A stretch of 14,470 nucleotides of DNA from JAIVJN01 sp036732565 (GTDB taxonomy: Bacteria; Acidobacteriota; Vicinamibacteria; Vicinamibacterales; UBA2999). This document shows, piece by piece, positions 7,704-14,470 of this stretch. Each line of letters begins with the position of its first letter. The first letter of the stretch is position 1. The stretch covers positions 1 to 14,470 of the forward strand of contig DAINCF010000144.1 of NCBI GenBank assembly GCA_036732565.1, given 5' to 3'. Under the pieces are notes generated by a model. It saw nothing but the letters and a program-made list of their open reading frames with translations. It was not told the origin of the DNA and searched no databases. The position numbers and the translations under genes were made by a program.

Positions 7704-9218
7704 TCAGTGGTGTGACACGACTCGTCGACGTCGAAACGCTGCGTAGATCGGCACGCCCAGCAGCACAATCACGAATCCCGGCCACGTGGTCGGCGCGCGG
7801 TAGACCGCGAGAATCGCGAGGATCATGACCGCCGCCGCGATGTACAACGCCGGCACGATCGGATACCCAAAGGCGCGATAGGGCCTCGGCATCTCGGGAC
7901 GGCGAGCGCGGAGGCGGAAAATGCCGGCAATGGTCAGGATATAGAACACCAGCGCCGCGGAGACCACGTAGTCCAGCAGGCTGCTGTAGAGGTTTCCGTA
8001 GGTGCCGGTGGAAGCATCGAACGTGCGCGGCAGCACGAGCAACGCGGCCCAGATGCCTTGAAGCGTCAGCCCCCACGCGGGCACACGCGCGTCGTTGAGA
8101 CGTGCGGCGGACCGGAAGAACAGGCCGTCCGTGGCCATCGCGTAATAGGCGCGCGCGCCCGTGAAGATCAGCCCATTGGCACAGCCGAACGTCGAGATCA
8201 TGATGCCCACCGCCATCAGCGTGCCACCCACGCCCGGCCAGATCGCTTCGAGCGTCAGCGCCGCGACCCGATCCGAGGGTGCGGTCTGCACCGCCGGCAG
8301 CGGCAGCGTCACGAAGTAGGCGACGTTCGCCAGCAGATAGAGCGTCATCACGATGCCGGTGCCGAGCGCCAGCGACAGCGGGACATCGCGTCGCGGGTTC
8401 TTCACCTCTCCGGCCGTGAACGTGATGTTGTTCCACGCGTCCGACGCGAACAGCGATCCGACCTGCGCGATCGCGAGCGCGACAATGAGACCTACGAACG
8501 ACGACGCGTCCAGGCCTGGCTGGATTGGCGTCGGATTCATCACGCCAAATGGATTGGCGAAGTTCGTCGACCAGGCGCCCGCATTCGACCCGAGCGCGAT
8601 ACCCAGCACGACGAGCGCGATGACCGCCGCGGTCTTCGCCACGGTGAAGACGTTCTGCACCACGCGGCCGTAGTCGATGCCACGGCTGTTCAATCCGGTC
8701 AGCAACACGATGACGGCGATGGCGACCGCCTGCGCCCACGACAGCGAGATCGCGTACGACGCTGACAGGTGAATCGGTGGGATCAGATAGCGGTTCTCGG
8801 CAACCGCCGGCACGAGCACGCCGAGGTAGCGCGCGAACCCGACGCACACCGCCGCGATCGTGCCGGTCTGAATCACCGCGAACAACGTCCAGCCGTAGAG
8901 AAACCCGGCCAGCGGCGAGAACGCTTCGCGCAGATAGACGTACTGACCGCCCGCTCGCGGCATCATCGCCGCCAGCTCACCGTAGGAGAGGGCTGCGGCC
9001 AAGGTCAGGAGCGCGGTGATACCCCAGGCGATGAGGACCCAGCCTGCCGAGCCGAGCAGGCGCGCCATATCGGCCGAGACCAGGAAGATCCCGGAGCCGA
9101 TCATGGCGCCGACCACCACCATCGTCGAGTCGAACAGGCCGAGCGATCGTTTGAAGCTCTGCTCGCCGGATGTGCCCTCGAGCTCGGCAGGACTCGCGCG
9201 GTGCTCGCCCGCGGGCAT
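7704..9218 (-). CDS. APC-superfamily amino acid/polyamine permease
   Basis: This 504-residue inner-membrane transporter has about 12 hydrophobic segments. The first carries the APC substrate-binding loop GAMIGSGIF (37-45), and SYGELAAMMPRAGGQYVYLR follows, a strong family signature; FASDAWNNITFTAGEVKNPRRDVP lies mid-protein. The type resembles the LAT/SteT and basic amino acid/polyamine antiporter branches. It should import or exchange an amino acid, amine or related compound, with exact substrate unknown. The ATG at 9218 shares one base with the receptor stop (TGATG); the open frame extends further upstream only within the receptor gene. Coupling to a TonB receptor before it and an exported amidohydrolase after it suggests uptake of the product of periplasmic processing. 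Confidence 0.87.
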   Translation of the reverse strand: MPAGEHRASPAELEGTSGEQSFKRSLGLFDSTMVVVGAMIGSGIFLVSADMARLLGSAGWVLIAWGITALLTLAAALSYGELAAMMPRAGGQYVYLREAFSPLAGFLYGWTLFAVIQTGTIAAVCVGFARYLGVLVPAVAENRYLIPPIHLSASYAISLSWAQAVAIAVIVLLTGLNSRGIDYGRVVQNVFTVAKTAAVIALVVLGIALGSNAGAWSTNFANPFGVMNPTPIQPGLDASSFVGLIVALAIAQVGSLFASDAWNNITFTAGEVKNPRRDVPLSLALGTGIVMTLYLLANVAYFVTLPLPAVQTAPSDRVAALTLEAIWPGVGGTLMAVGIMISTFGCANGLIFTGARAYYAMATDGLFFRSAARLNDARVPAWGLTLQGIWAALLVLPRTFDASTGTYGNLYSSLLDYVVSAALVFYILTIAGIFRLRARRPEMPRPYRAFGYPIVPALYIAAAVMILAILAVYRAPTTWPGFVIVLLGVPIYAAFRRRRVVSHH

Positions 9219-12046
9219 CACCACTGGAATTTGATCCCGACCCGGGCGATCCGCGGCGCCGTGATCGCGACCGGGCGCAGGTAGGTCGCTCCGGACGTGA
9301 ACGTCAGCTCCTGTTCCTCGTTCGTGTTGAAGATGTTGTAGACGTCGAAGAAGCCGGTGATGCGACCCGGGCCGAGCTCGACGGCCTTCTCGGTTCGGAC
9401 GTCGAACACGGTGATGTTCGGCATGCGATCGGAATCGATCGCGCCGGCACGCACGGTCGCATTGCCCCAATTGAGCGCCTGCGTGAAGGTCCGCGAGAAC
9501 GGCGTGCCCGCCTGATGCCGCACGATCGGCGTCACCCGCAGGTTCCATGGCAGCCGCAGGTTCGCGTGCAGCTTGGCCTGCCACACCGTGGACTTCAAGC
9601 GATCGCCATCGGCGTTGATCAGCGCGTTTGGCGTGTAGCCGGCCCCCTGCGAGAGCGCCGCTTCGCTGCGCCAGGTTTGCGCGAAGCTCGCCAGCAGCGA
9701 CCATCGGCCGGTGTCGCGTTTGGTCGCCGTGACCTCCCACGTGTAGTAGTCGCTGTCGGCGTCGATGTTGGTCGTCGTGTTCACGATCGGCTGGGCCAGC
9801 ACCGCGGGATCGAGGTTGAACCCCTGAAACGTGCCGCCGTCGTCGGCTGTGTTGAGGCGGCCGTCGGGGCCGGGATCGCTGATGGTCACCGGCACAGTGT
9901 AGGCGCTGAGCGGGCGGTTCACGGTGATCTGCCCACGCACCTGCCGGCGGCCGTTCCAGACGAACCCGCTGCGCAGACCGAAGCCCGCGAACAGCTCACG
10001 CTCCACGTACGTGGTCATCTGCTGCACGTAGGTGTTTTCGAGGTTCTCGTCGAAGGTCGTGGACGCGCGGCCGCCCTGCACCGAGAGCAAGGTGCCCTGC
10101 TCACCGGGATCGAAGACGCCGTTCCGATTCGGATCGGACCAGCCGTAGCGCTCGAACCACATCGTCGCGTTGGGGTTGAGACCGCTCGACAGATCGGCCG
10201 CCGGATACAGCCAGAACGTCCCGTAGCTGGCCTTCACGAGCGTCTTGGCATCGCCGGTGAGGTCGAAGCTGACGCCGACCCGCGGGCCCCAGTTGTTGAA
10301 CGTGACGATCCCGCTCTGGCGCGAGAAGGACTGCCCGCCAGGACCGGTCTGGTCTGGGAGATACGCGCTGTGACGGTCGAATCGGATGCCGGCGTTGATG
10401 GTGAGCCGTCGATTCAACTGCCACGTGTCGTTGAGATAGCCGGAGTAGGTCCACAGACCGTTCTTGGATTCCGACGGCGAGAGATAGATGTCGACCTGAT
10501 TCGGCGTGCCGTTGTTGAAGACCGACAGCGCGTTGGTCGGATTCTCGAAGCCGGTGAACGGCTGTACGAGGAGATCGCGCATTACCTCGCCGCCGACCTT
10601 GATGTTGTGGCTGCCGCCCCAGCCGGTCTTGGAGTAGCTGAGCGCGCCGTTCGCCTGCGGTCGATGCCGCCGCAGATCGGTCGCCCACACGCCGCCGGAG
10701 ACGAAGTTGTTGCCGATGTCCTCGATGCGCGGGCCCGCGTTCTTGCCGGTACGTGACCACACGGAGTGATAGGCGCCGGTGCGCATTTCAAGGAACAGCG
10801 AGCTCGAGAGCACCCCGTTGTACTCCGCTTTCCAGACGTGCAGCGGGAACTTCGAGTGCCACACCGAGTCGGCGGTCATGAGCGCCGTGGTGGCGCGACC
10901 GCCAAGGATTCTGATCGCGCCGAGGTAGTCCGGCTGCTCTTTCGTCTGAAATTGATAGAAGCCGGTCACCTTGTGATTGGCGTTCAGGTTCTGCGTCACC
11001 TTGGCGGTCGCGACGGGCACGGTGGTGTGCTGGATGTCGTCGAGCAGCGTCGGGTAGCGCTGATCGGTGATGCTGCGGCGAAACGCGCCGTACCACCACA
11101 GCTTGTCCTTGGTCACATAGCCGCCCAGGTCGGCGTTGAAGTCCTGGAACTTGCTCAAGCGGTTGGTGTCGCGCGCATCGAGCACGTTGCTGCCGCTCAC
11201 GCCCGCGGCAATCTGCGCATCGTCGATGTTGGTCGCTTCGAGGGCGTCGTTCTGGAAGTCGAAGTAGACGTTGCCGTGATACTGATTGCCTCCGGACTTG
11301 GCAATCAGCTGACTCAGCACGCCCGGGCTCGGCATGTCCGCGCCGTTGCCGACGGCGTTCACCGCAATCTCCGCGAAGGCGCCGTAGTCGGTGTAGTACA
11401 TGTCGCTGCCGCCGCCACCGCCGCCCTCGTTGACCATCACGCCTTCGACCTCGGCGCGATTCACGCCGCCGGCGCTGGCAAGCCCGTAGGCGGTGTACGG
11501 CTGCTGGGTCAGGGCGCCGCTCCCTCCCACGTCCATGCGGCCCATCGACACCGCCGGTGTCTGCGCCAGCACGGCCCAGTAGTCGCGCGCGCCTGGCAGG
11601 CTGGCAAGCAGCTCCGCGTCATAGCGCGTCGCCACCTGGGTGGACGTCACGTCGACGACGGGCGACTCGCCGCTCACGGTGACGCTCTCGGCGATGGTCG
11701 CCGGCTTGAGCTCGGTGTTGACCGTCGCGGTGAAGCCGACGCTGACGCGGATAGCCTCGTGAATCATCGTGCCGAAGCCCGAGAGCTCGAATTTCACCGT
11801 GTACTCGCCCGGGGGGACGGCCGAGAACCGAAAGGATCCGTTCTCGATCGTGGTCGTGCTGGGCGTGCCCATCACGGCGGATCCGGTCAACGTCACGGTG
11901 ACTCCCGGCAGGACAGCCTTCGTGCTGTCGGTGACGGTGCCGTTGATGGCGCCGGCGGTGTTGCTCACCGTCTGCGCGAGCGTCGGCGCGCTCGTCACGA
12001 CGATCGCGCTACAACTCAGGATCAAGAGCCGAAGCAAGCAATACAT
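9218..12046 (-). CDS. TonB-dependent receptor with carboxypeptidase-regulatory-like N-terminal domain (Oar-like)
   Basis: This 942-residue protein starts with a signal peptide (MYCLLRLLILSCSAIVVTSA, then PTLAQ). Next comes a carboxypeptidase-regulatory-like beta-sandwich at about 30-115 (INGTVTDSTKAVLPGVTVTL, PPGEYTVKFELSGFG), then a plug domain (ESVTVSGESPVVDVTSTQ through LSQLIAKSGGNQYHGNVYFD), then a large barrel ending RVGIKFQW. Such receptors move a ligand across the outer membrane with TonB-ExbBD energy. The ATG at 12046 is chosen because GGGAGG lies four bases upstream (12051-12056) and a signal peptide follows at once; the frame stays open to about 12262 only because it runs through a repeat. 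An unusual glycine run (NEGGGGGGSD) sits in the plug. Its stop overlaps the permease start. Confidence 0.9.
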   Translation of the reverse strand: MYCLLRLLILSCSAIVVTSAPTLAQTVSNTAGAINGTVTDSTKAVLPGVTVTLTGSAVMGTPSTTTIENGSFRFSAVPPGEYTVKFELSGFGTMIHEAIRVSVGFTATVNTELKPATIAESVTVSGESPVVDVTSTQVATRYDAELLASLPGARDYWAVLAQTPAVSMGRMDVGGSGALTQQPYTAYGLASAGGVNRAEVEGVMVNEGGGGGGSDMYYTDYGAFAEIAVNAVGNGADMPSPGVLSQLIAKSGGNQYHGNVYFDFQNDALEATNIDDAQIAAGVSGSNVLDARDTNRLSKFQDFNADLGGYVTKDKLWWYGAFRRSITDQRYPTLLDDIQHTTVPVATAKVTQNLNANHKVTGFYQFQTKEQPDYLGAIRILGGRATTALMTADSVWHSKFPLHVWKAEYNGVLSSSLFLEMRTGAYHSVWSRTGKNAGPRIEDIGNNFVSGGVWATDLRRHRPQANGALSYSKTGWGGSHNIKVGGEVMRDLLVQPFTGFENPTNALSVFNNGTPNQVDIYLSPSESKNGLWTYSGYLNDTWQLNRRLTINAGIRFDRHSAYLPDQTGPGGQSFSRQSGIVTFNNWGPRVGVSFDLTGDAKTLVKASYGTFWLYPAADLSSGLNPNATMWFERYGWSDPNRNGVFDPGEQGTLLSVQGGRASTTFDENLENTYVQQMTTYVERELFAGFGLRSGFVWNGRRQVRGQITVNRPLSAYTVPVTISDPGPDGRLNTADDGGTFQGFNLDPAVLAQPIVNTTTNIDADSDYYTWEVTATKRDTGRWSLLASFAQTWRSEAALSQGAGYTPNALINADGDRLKSTVWQAKLHANLRLPWNLRVTPIVRHQAGTPFSRTFTQALNWGNATVRAGAIDSDRMPNITVFDVRTEKAVELGPGRITGFFDVYNIFNTNEEQELTFTSGATYLRPVAITAPRIARVGIKFQW

Positions 12047-12275
12047 AGCGCCTCCCAGCGTTACAGGGCCGTCTCTCGACCGGCCAATTGCGACCACGGA
12101 CACACGTCCAGCGATTTCGCTCGAACGGCGAACTGACGACGTCCGTATGCACAGCGGCCGATTGTCTCTAGAGTCCCAAGCGTACGTAGCGCAGGCCTTT
12201 AGGCCTGCCCCCGAATGCGCCGCTGACGTGGCAGGCCTGAAGGCCTGCGCTACGTACGTCACTTTCGTAAGACGC
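12047..12275 (-). other. Gap between spermidine-dehydrogenase-like gene and receptor gene
   Basis: This 229-base gap holds the inverted-repeat element (12181-12258), the receptor ribosome-binding site (GGGAGG, 12051-12056), and a possible weak hairpin of GGCCG/CGGCC just before it. No convincing -35/-10 pair is seen for the receptor. The best candidate (TTGGCC, 16 bases, TGTAAC) would start the transcript inside the ribosome-binding site. The receptor may therefore depend on read-through from the upstream gene or on a non-sigma70 promoter. Confidence 0.5.
12181..12258. repeat. Inverted-repeat element, second copy of the 24-bp arm family
   Basis: Arms of 29 bp at 12181-12209 and 12230-12258 are reverse complements with one mismatch, separated by 20 bases. 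Each arm is itself nearly palindromic around AGGCCT. The inner 24 bp of each arm match the arms at 509-532 and 601-624, and the right-hand arm core is identical to 601-624. It lies 17 bases beyond the stop of the FAD enzyme gene, followed there by a small CGTAAG/CTTACG repeat spanning that stop (12266-12280). Position suggests a 3'-end stabilising or attenuating hairpin between two genes on the same strand. Confidence 0.88.
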
Positions 12276-14204
12276 TTACGTCAGCCCTCGACTGACGAGC
12301 AACTCCTGCACCGCTCGATGGGCCTCGTCGAAGGCTTGATTCGTGAACGCGGCCGCGCCGGCGTCCGAGTTCGCGATCGCGATCGGCCCGAACCGCTGCC
12401 GGCCGATCACGTGCGGCCGCTGCTCGGGCGGCACGTCTGGATCGCCGAGCGTGTCGTAGGTGTAGGCATAGCCCCACGGCCATCGATTCACGGTGACGCC
12501 GACGATGTCGGTCGCCGGGTCGAAGCCGCCGCCCGCCAACTCGCGTCCGAGTTGCCGGCGGATCTCGCGCTCGAACTGTTCGAACGTCGTGCTCAGCAGC
12601 TCCTGCTGTCCGATGCGATTCTGTTGCTTGCGCGGCAGCCCCGGCTTGTTCGGATTGCGCACCATGTGCACGACGATCGGCTCGTCGGGTGTGGTGACGC
12701 CCTGGTAGCCGCCGATCCGGGTGCCGGGATCGAGGCTCGCGTTGGGATGGAACATGCACGGGCCGTTGATGCTCGAGACCCCGAGCTTCTGAAACGCCGT
12801 CCAGCGCCGGATCAGCACGTTGGTGTAGACCATCGGCACCTTGACGCCGTACGCCAGCGCCTCCTTCTGCGCCTGCGGCAGTTCGGGCACCAGGCGGGGA
12901 ATCATCGCGTTGTAGCACGCGAGGATGCAGCTCTTCCCACGCACCTGGTGCAGCTTGCCGTCACGCACATAGGCGACCTTGACGTGATCGGCGCCCGGCG
13001 AGGTATCGGCTTGCGCGCGCACGACCGTACTCTGCAAGCGCAGACGGACCTTCGAGCCTGCGTCGTCCAGCTTGTCGTAGGCGACCGGCGCCTGCAGGAC
13101 GTTCTCCATCTTCAGCACGCCGGGCACCGCCGTCGGGATCAGACGGTTGACCAGGAGTCGCGCGATCGACGCGTTGCCATCGGGGAAATGGAAGGTGTAG
13201 GAACCCTCTCGAAACCCGTTGTCGACCGCCAACCCGAGGCCGTCGAAGCCCACCGATCCGCGACGCGCCGCTTCCAGTGCCGGCGTCGTGTCGACCCGCT
13301 TGTTGTTGCGGCCCCCTTGCCCGGCGAAGAACGGCATCGCATCGGCGCTGATGTGCGCGAACCTCAGCAGATAGTCCTGATAGCTGATCCGCGCGAGCTT
13401 GGCCGTCTTCTCGTCGACCGAGAGGCCGGCCATGTAATCCGGGTTGCCCGTGCTGTAGAGGCGAATCAGATCCTTCCGCGCGGCGTCGCTGAGCGGCGCC
13501 TTGGCGAAGAACTCCGGCCACGGGACGCGGCCGGTGCCGACCACCAGCCGGTCCTCGCCGAAATGCTCCTTGTCGAAGAACGTCGACGGTCCGAGCTGGT
13601 AGCGATCGAAGAGGTCCCGCTGGAGAAACTCCGGGTTGCGCGAGACCTCGATGCCGAGCTCCTCGACCAGGGCCCTGGCAGTGTAGCTGTAGGGATACGG
13701 CGTCGAGATGCTCATCGTCCCGCCGTAGCTGACGAAGGTGCGGCCGTTGTAGGTGAACTCGTTGCGCTTGGCGTGGCCGCCGAAGTCGTCGTGGTTGTCC
13801 AGGATCAGGATGCGCTCGTTGGCGCCGAGCGCACGCCGCCAGAAATGCGCGGCCGCGAGGCCCGAGAGGCCGCCGCCTACGATGATCAGGTCGTACTCCT
13901 CGCGAACGTCCACATCGATGGCCGGGTACTGCGCGTAGTCACCCCGGTCGATCGGGCTGAAGCGCTCGATCGCTTCTGGGTAGTGGCCGCGGAGCCCGGT
14001 TGCCGCGGGCGGGTAGCTCCGAGGATCGCGCCCGGTCGACGTCGTCTGACTCCCCCCGGCGGCGACCGACCGGAGCCCGACGGCGCCGAGCGCGGGCGCG
14101 TTGGTGACCACATACGCGCCCGCAACGCCGCGCGCGATCCCGTTCAGGAAATCGCGTCTGGGGATCTCTCGATCCATCCCGAGATCTCGGTCGTCGCGGG
14201 TCAT
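12276..14204 (-). CDS. Tat-exported FAD-dependent oxidoreductase, spermidine dehydrogenase-like
   Basis: This 642-residue protein opens with a twin-arginine signal (PRRDFLNGIARGVAGAYVV, R16-R17), so it is exported folded with its cofactor. A Rossmann FAD motif follows (EEYDLIIVGGGLSGLAAAHF, glycines 110-115), then the second dinucleotide element ILDNHDDFGGHAKRNEF. The C-terminal block FGPIAIANSDAGAAAFTNQA is typical of bacterial spermidine dehydrogenases, which oxidise polyamines in the periplasm. Acidobacterial relatives are many, so the true substrate may be another amine. Two starts are possible: ATG 14204, or ATG 14177 (632 residues... nine codons later), which keeps the whole Tat signal. 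The predicted promoter would put the transcript start only about four bases before 14204, favouring 14177. A paralogue lies immediately upstream on the same strand. Confidence 0.82.
   Translation of the reverse strand: MTRDDRDLGMDREIPRRDFLNGIARGVAGAYVVTNAPALGAVGLRSVAAGGSQTTSTGRDPRSYPPAATGLRGHYPEAIERFSPIDRGDYAQYPAIDVDVREEYDLIIVGGGLSGLAAAHFWRRALGANERILILDNHDDFGGHAKRNEFTYNGRTFVSYGGTMSISTPYPYSYTARALVEELGIEVSRNPEFLQRDLFDRYQLGPSTFFDKEHFGEDRLVVGTGRVPWPEFFAKAPLSDAARKDLIRLYSTGNPDYMAGLSVDEKTAKLARISYQDYLLRFAHISADAMPFFAGQGGRNNKRVDTTPALEAARRGSVGFDGLGLAVDNGFREGSYTFHFPDGNASIARLLVNRLIPTAVPGVLKMENVLQAPVAYDKLDDAGSKVRLRLQSTVVRAQADTSPGADHVKVAYVRDGKLHQVRGKSCILACYNAMIPRLVPELPQAQKEALAYGVKVPMVYTNVLIRRWTAFQKLGVSSINGPCMFHPNASLDPGTRIGGYQGVTTPDEPIVVHMVRNPNKPGLPRKQQNRIGQQELLSTTFEQFEREIRRQLGRELAGGGFDPATDIVGVTVNRWPWGYAYTYDTLGDPDVPPEQRPHVIGRQRFGPIAIANSDAGAAAFTNQAFDEAHRAVQELLVSRGLT
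14179..14190. promoter_or_regulatory. 12-bp perfect palindrome between the two candidate starts
   Basis: CCGAGATCTCGG reads the same on both strands and lies between ATG 14204 and ATG 14177, just downstream of the predicted promoter. It is a possible operator or 5'-leader hairpin. If ATG 14204 is the start it is coding, and the symmetry may be chance. Confidence 0.3.
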
Positions 14205-14214
14205 CTGTGGCGCT

Positions 14215-14243
14215 CTTCTACTAGAGACATGTAGGGTTGTCAA
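14215..14243 (-). promoter_or_regulatory. Predicted sigma70-type promoter of the FAD oxidoreductase gene
   Basis: On the minus strand a perfect -35 box TTGACA (14243-14238) is followed after exactly 17 bases by TAGAAG (14220-14215), four of six matches to the -10 consensus. Transcription would start near 14208. It is the best sigma70-like promoter I found in the window, and it shows that the complete paralogue can be transcribed independently of the truncated one upstream. Confidence 0.55.
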
Positions 14244-14316
14244 ACATTTCTGAAACGCATGATTCGTCTTGGCGCCCCGATCGCGAGCGCCCGTGCTGCC
14301 GGGCTCGACCTGACGC

Positions 14317-14470
14317 TCACTGTGGCGACGACACGGTGGGTTTCCGCGTCAGGAACGGATAGGCCCGCCGTTCGAGCACCTCGCCCACCGCGCGCCGCGC
14401 CTCGAGAAAGGCGGCGTCGGTGTGCGGGCTCGCGGCGGCGTCCGAGTTCGCGATCGTGATCAATCCGAAC
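14317..14470 (-). CDS. Spermidine dehydrogenase-like oxidoreductase, C-terminal end (5' part outside window)
   Basis: Fifty codons are open from the right edge to a TGA at 14319-14317. The stretch FGLITIANSDAAASPHTDAA, then FLEARRAVGEVLERR, aligns with the C-terminus of the neighbouring protein (FGPIAIANSDAGAAAFTNQA, then FDEAHRAVQELL) at about 20 of 32 residues. DNA similarity is also visible (GGCGTCCGAGTTCGCGATCG occurs in both, on the plus strand). The tail is about a dozen residues longer than in the neighbour. This is a tandem paralogue. The gap of about 112 bases to the next start contains a promoter, so the two genes need not be one transcript. Confidence 0.75.
   Translation of the reverse strand, partial: FGLITIANSDAAASPHTDAAFLEARRAVGEVLERRAYPFLTRKPTVSSPQ

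Noticed and set aside
9219..9740. Upstream extension of the permease frame
   Set aside because: It lies wholly within the receptor coding region; the ATG at 9218 with TGATG coupling directly precedes the APC domain.
9170..10756. Plus-strand open frame of about 528 codons opposite the receptor
   Set aside because: Antisense shadow of the beta-barrel gene; no start signal and no domain.
11769..14234. Very long plus-strand open frame (about 820 codons) opposite the FAD oxidoreductase and receptor genes
   Set aside because: It is antisense to two clear genes, runs through the repeat element, is rich in Arg, Ala and Val with no recognisable domain, and reflects few stops in GC-rich antisense DNA.
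14242..14261. Similarity between AAACATTTCTGAAACGCATG here and GAACATTTCGCAACGCACTC near 634-653
   Set aside because: Only about 14 scattered identities, no inverted partner here, and no repeat arm nearby; probably chance.
14289..14304. GCCCG/CGGGC hairpin after the truncated paralogue as an intrinsic terminator
   Set aside because: The stem is only five base pairs and no T-run follows on the minus strand.
1..14470. CRISPR array, tRNA/rRNA genes, insertion sequence or phage genes
   Set aside because: No regularly spaced direct repeats, no tRNA-like cloverleaf noticed, and no transposase, integrase or phage structural protein in any frame.

Overview
The window is GC-rich bacterial DNA with tightly packed genes and no RNA gene, CRISPR array or transposase. 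Two Oar-like TonB-dependent receptors, a Tat-exported spermidine-dehydrogenase-like oxidoreductase, and interspersed palindromic repeats (a family whose spurious translation reads AQAFRPA / GLKACAT) suggest an Acidobacteriota genome, probably Vicinamibacteria. That placement rests on recalled gene and repeat style, not on a marker gene.

Layout, left to right. (1) Positions 1-489 (+) are the C-terminus of a TonB-dependent receptor. (2) Positions 492-650 hold a nested inverted-repeat element between convergent genes. (3) A minus-strand operon runs from 4863 down to 655: a VTT/TVP38 membrane protein, a phospholipase D-VTT fusion, an endonuclease/exonuclease/phosphatase (EEP) family hydrolase, and phosphatidylserine synthase (pssA). 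All three junctions overlap (ATGA, TGATG, TGATG), so it looks like one co-translated membrane-phospholipid unit. (4) Positions 4864-5117 are a divergent spacer containing a short coding-like remnant. (5) Positions 5118-5975 (+) encode a regulator that joins MerR, XRE and cupin domains. (6) A second minus-strand cluster runs from the right edge down to 5994: the C-terminus of one spermidine-dehydrogenase-like protein, a complete paralogue with a good promoter, a second inverted-repeat element, a TonB-dependent receptor, an APC-family permease, and an exported amidohydrolase.

Working model (inference). The right-hand cluster is a capture, oxidation and import route for an amine, polyamine or N-acyl compound: outer-membrane receptor, periplasmic FAD enzymes, periplasmic amidohydrolase, inner-membrane amine/amino-acid permease. 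The regulator lies convergent to this cluster, and its XRE-cupin half resembles the PuuR type that controls putrescine use in Escherichia coli, which fits the model. It also lies divergent from the phospholipid operon, so its target is not settled by position. The left-hand operon probably remodels anionic phospholipids; its PLD-EEP neighbourhood recalls E. coli clsB-ybhP.
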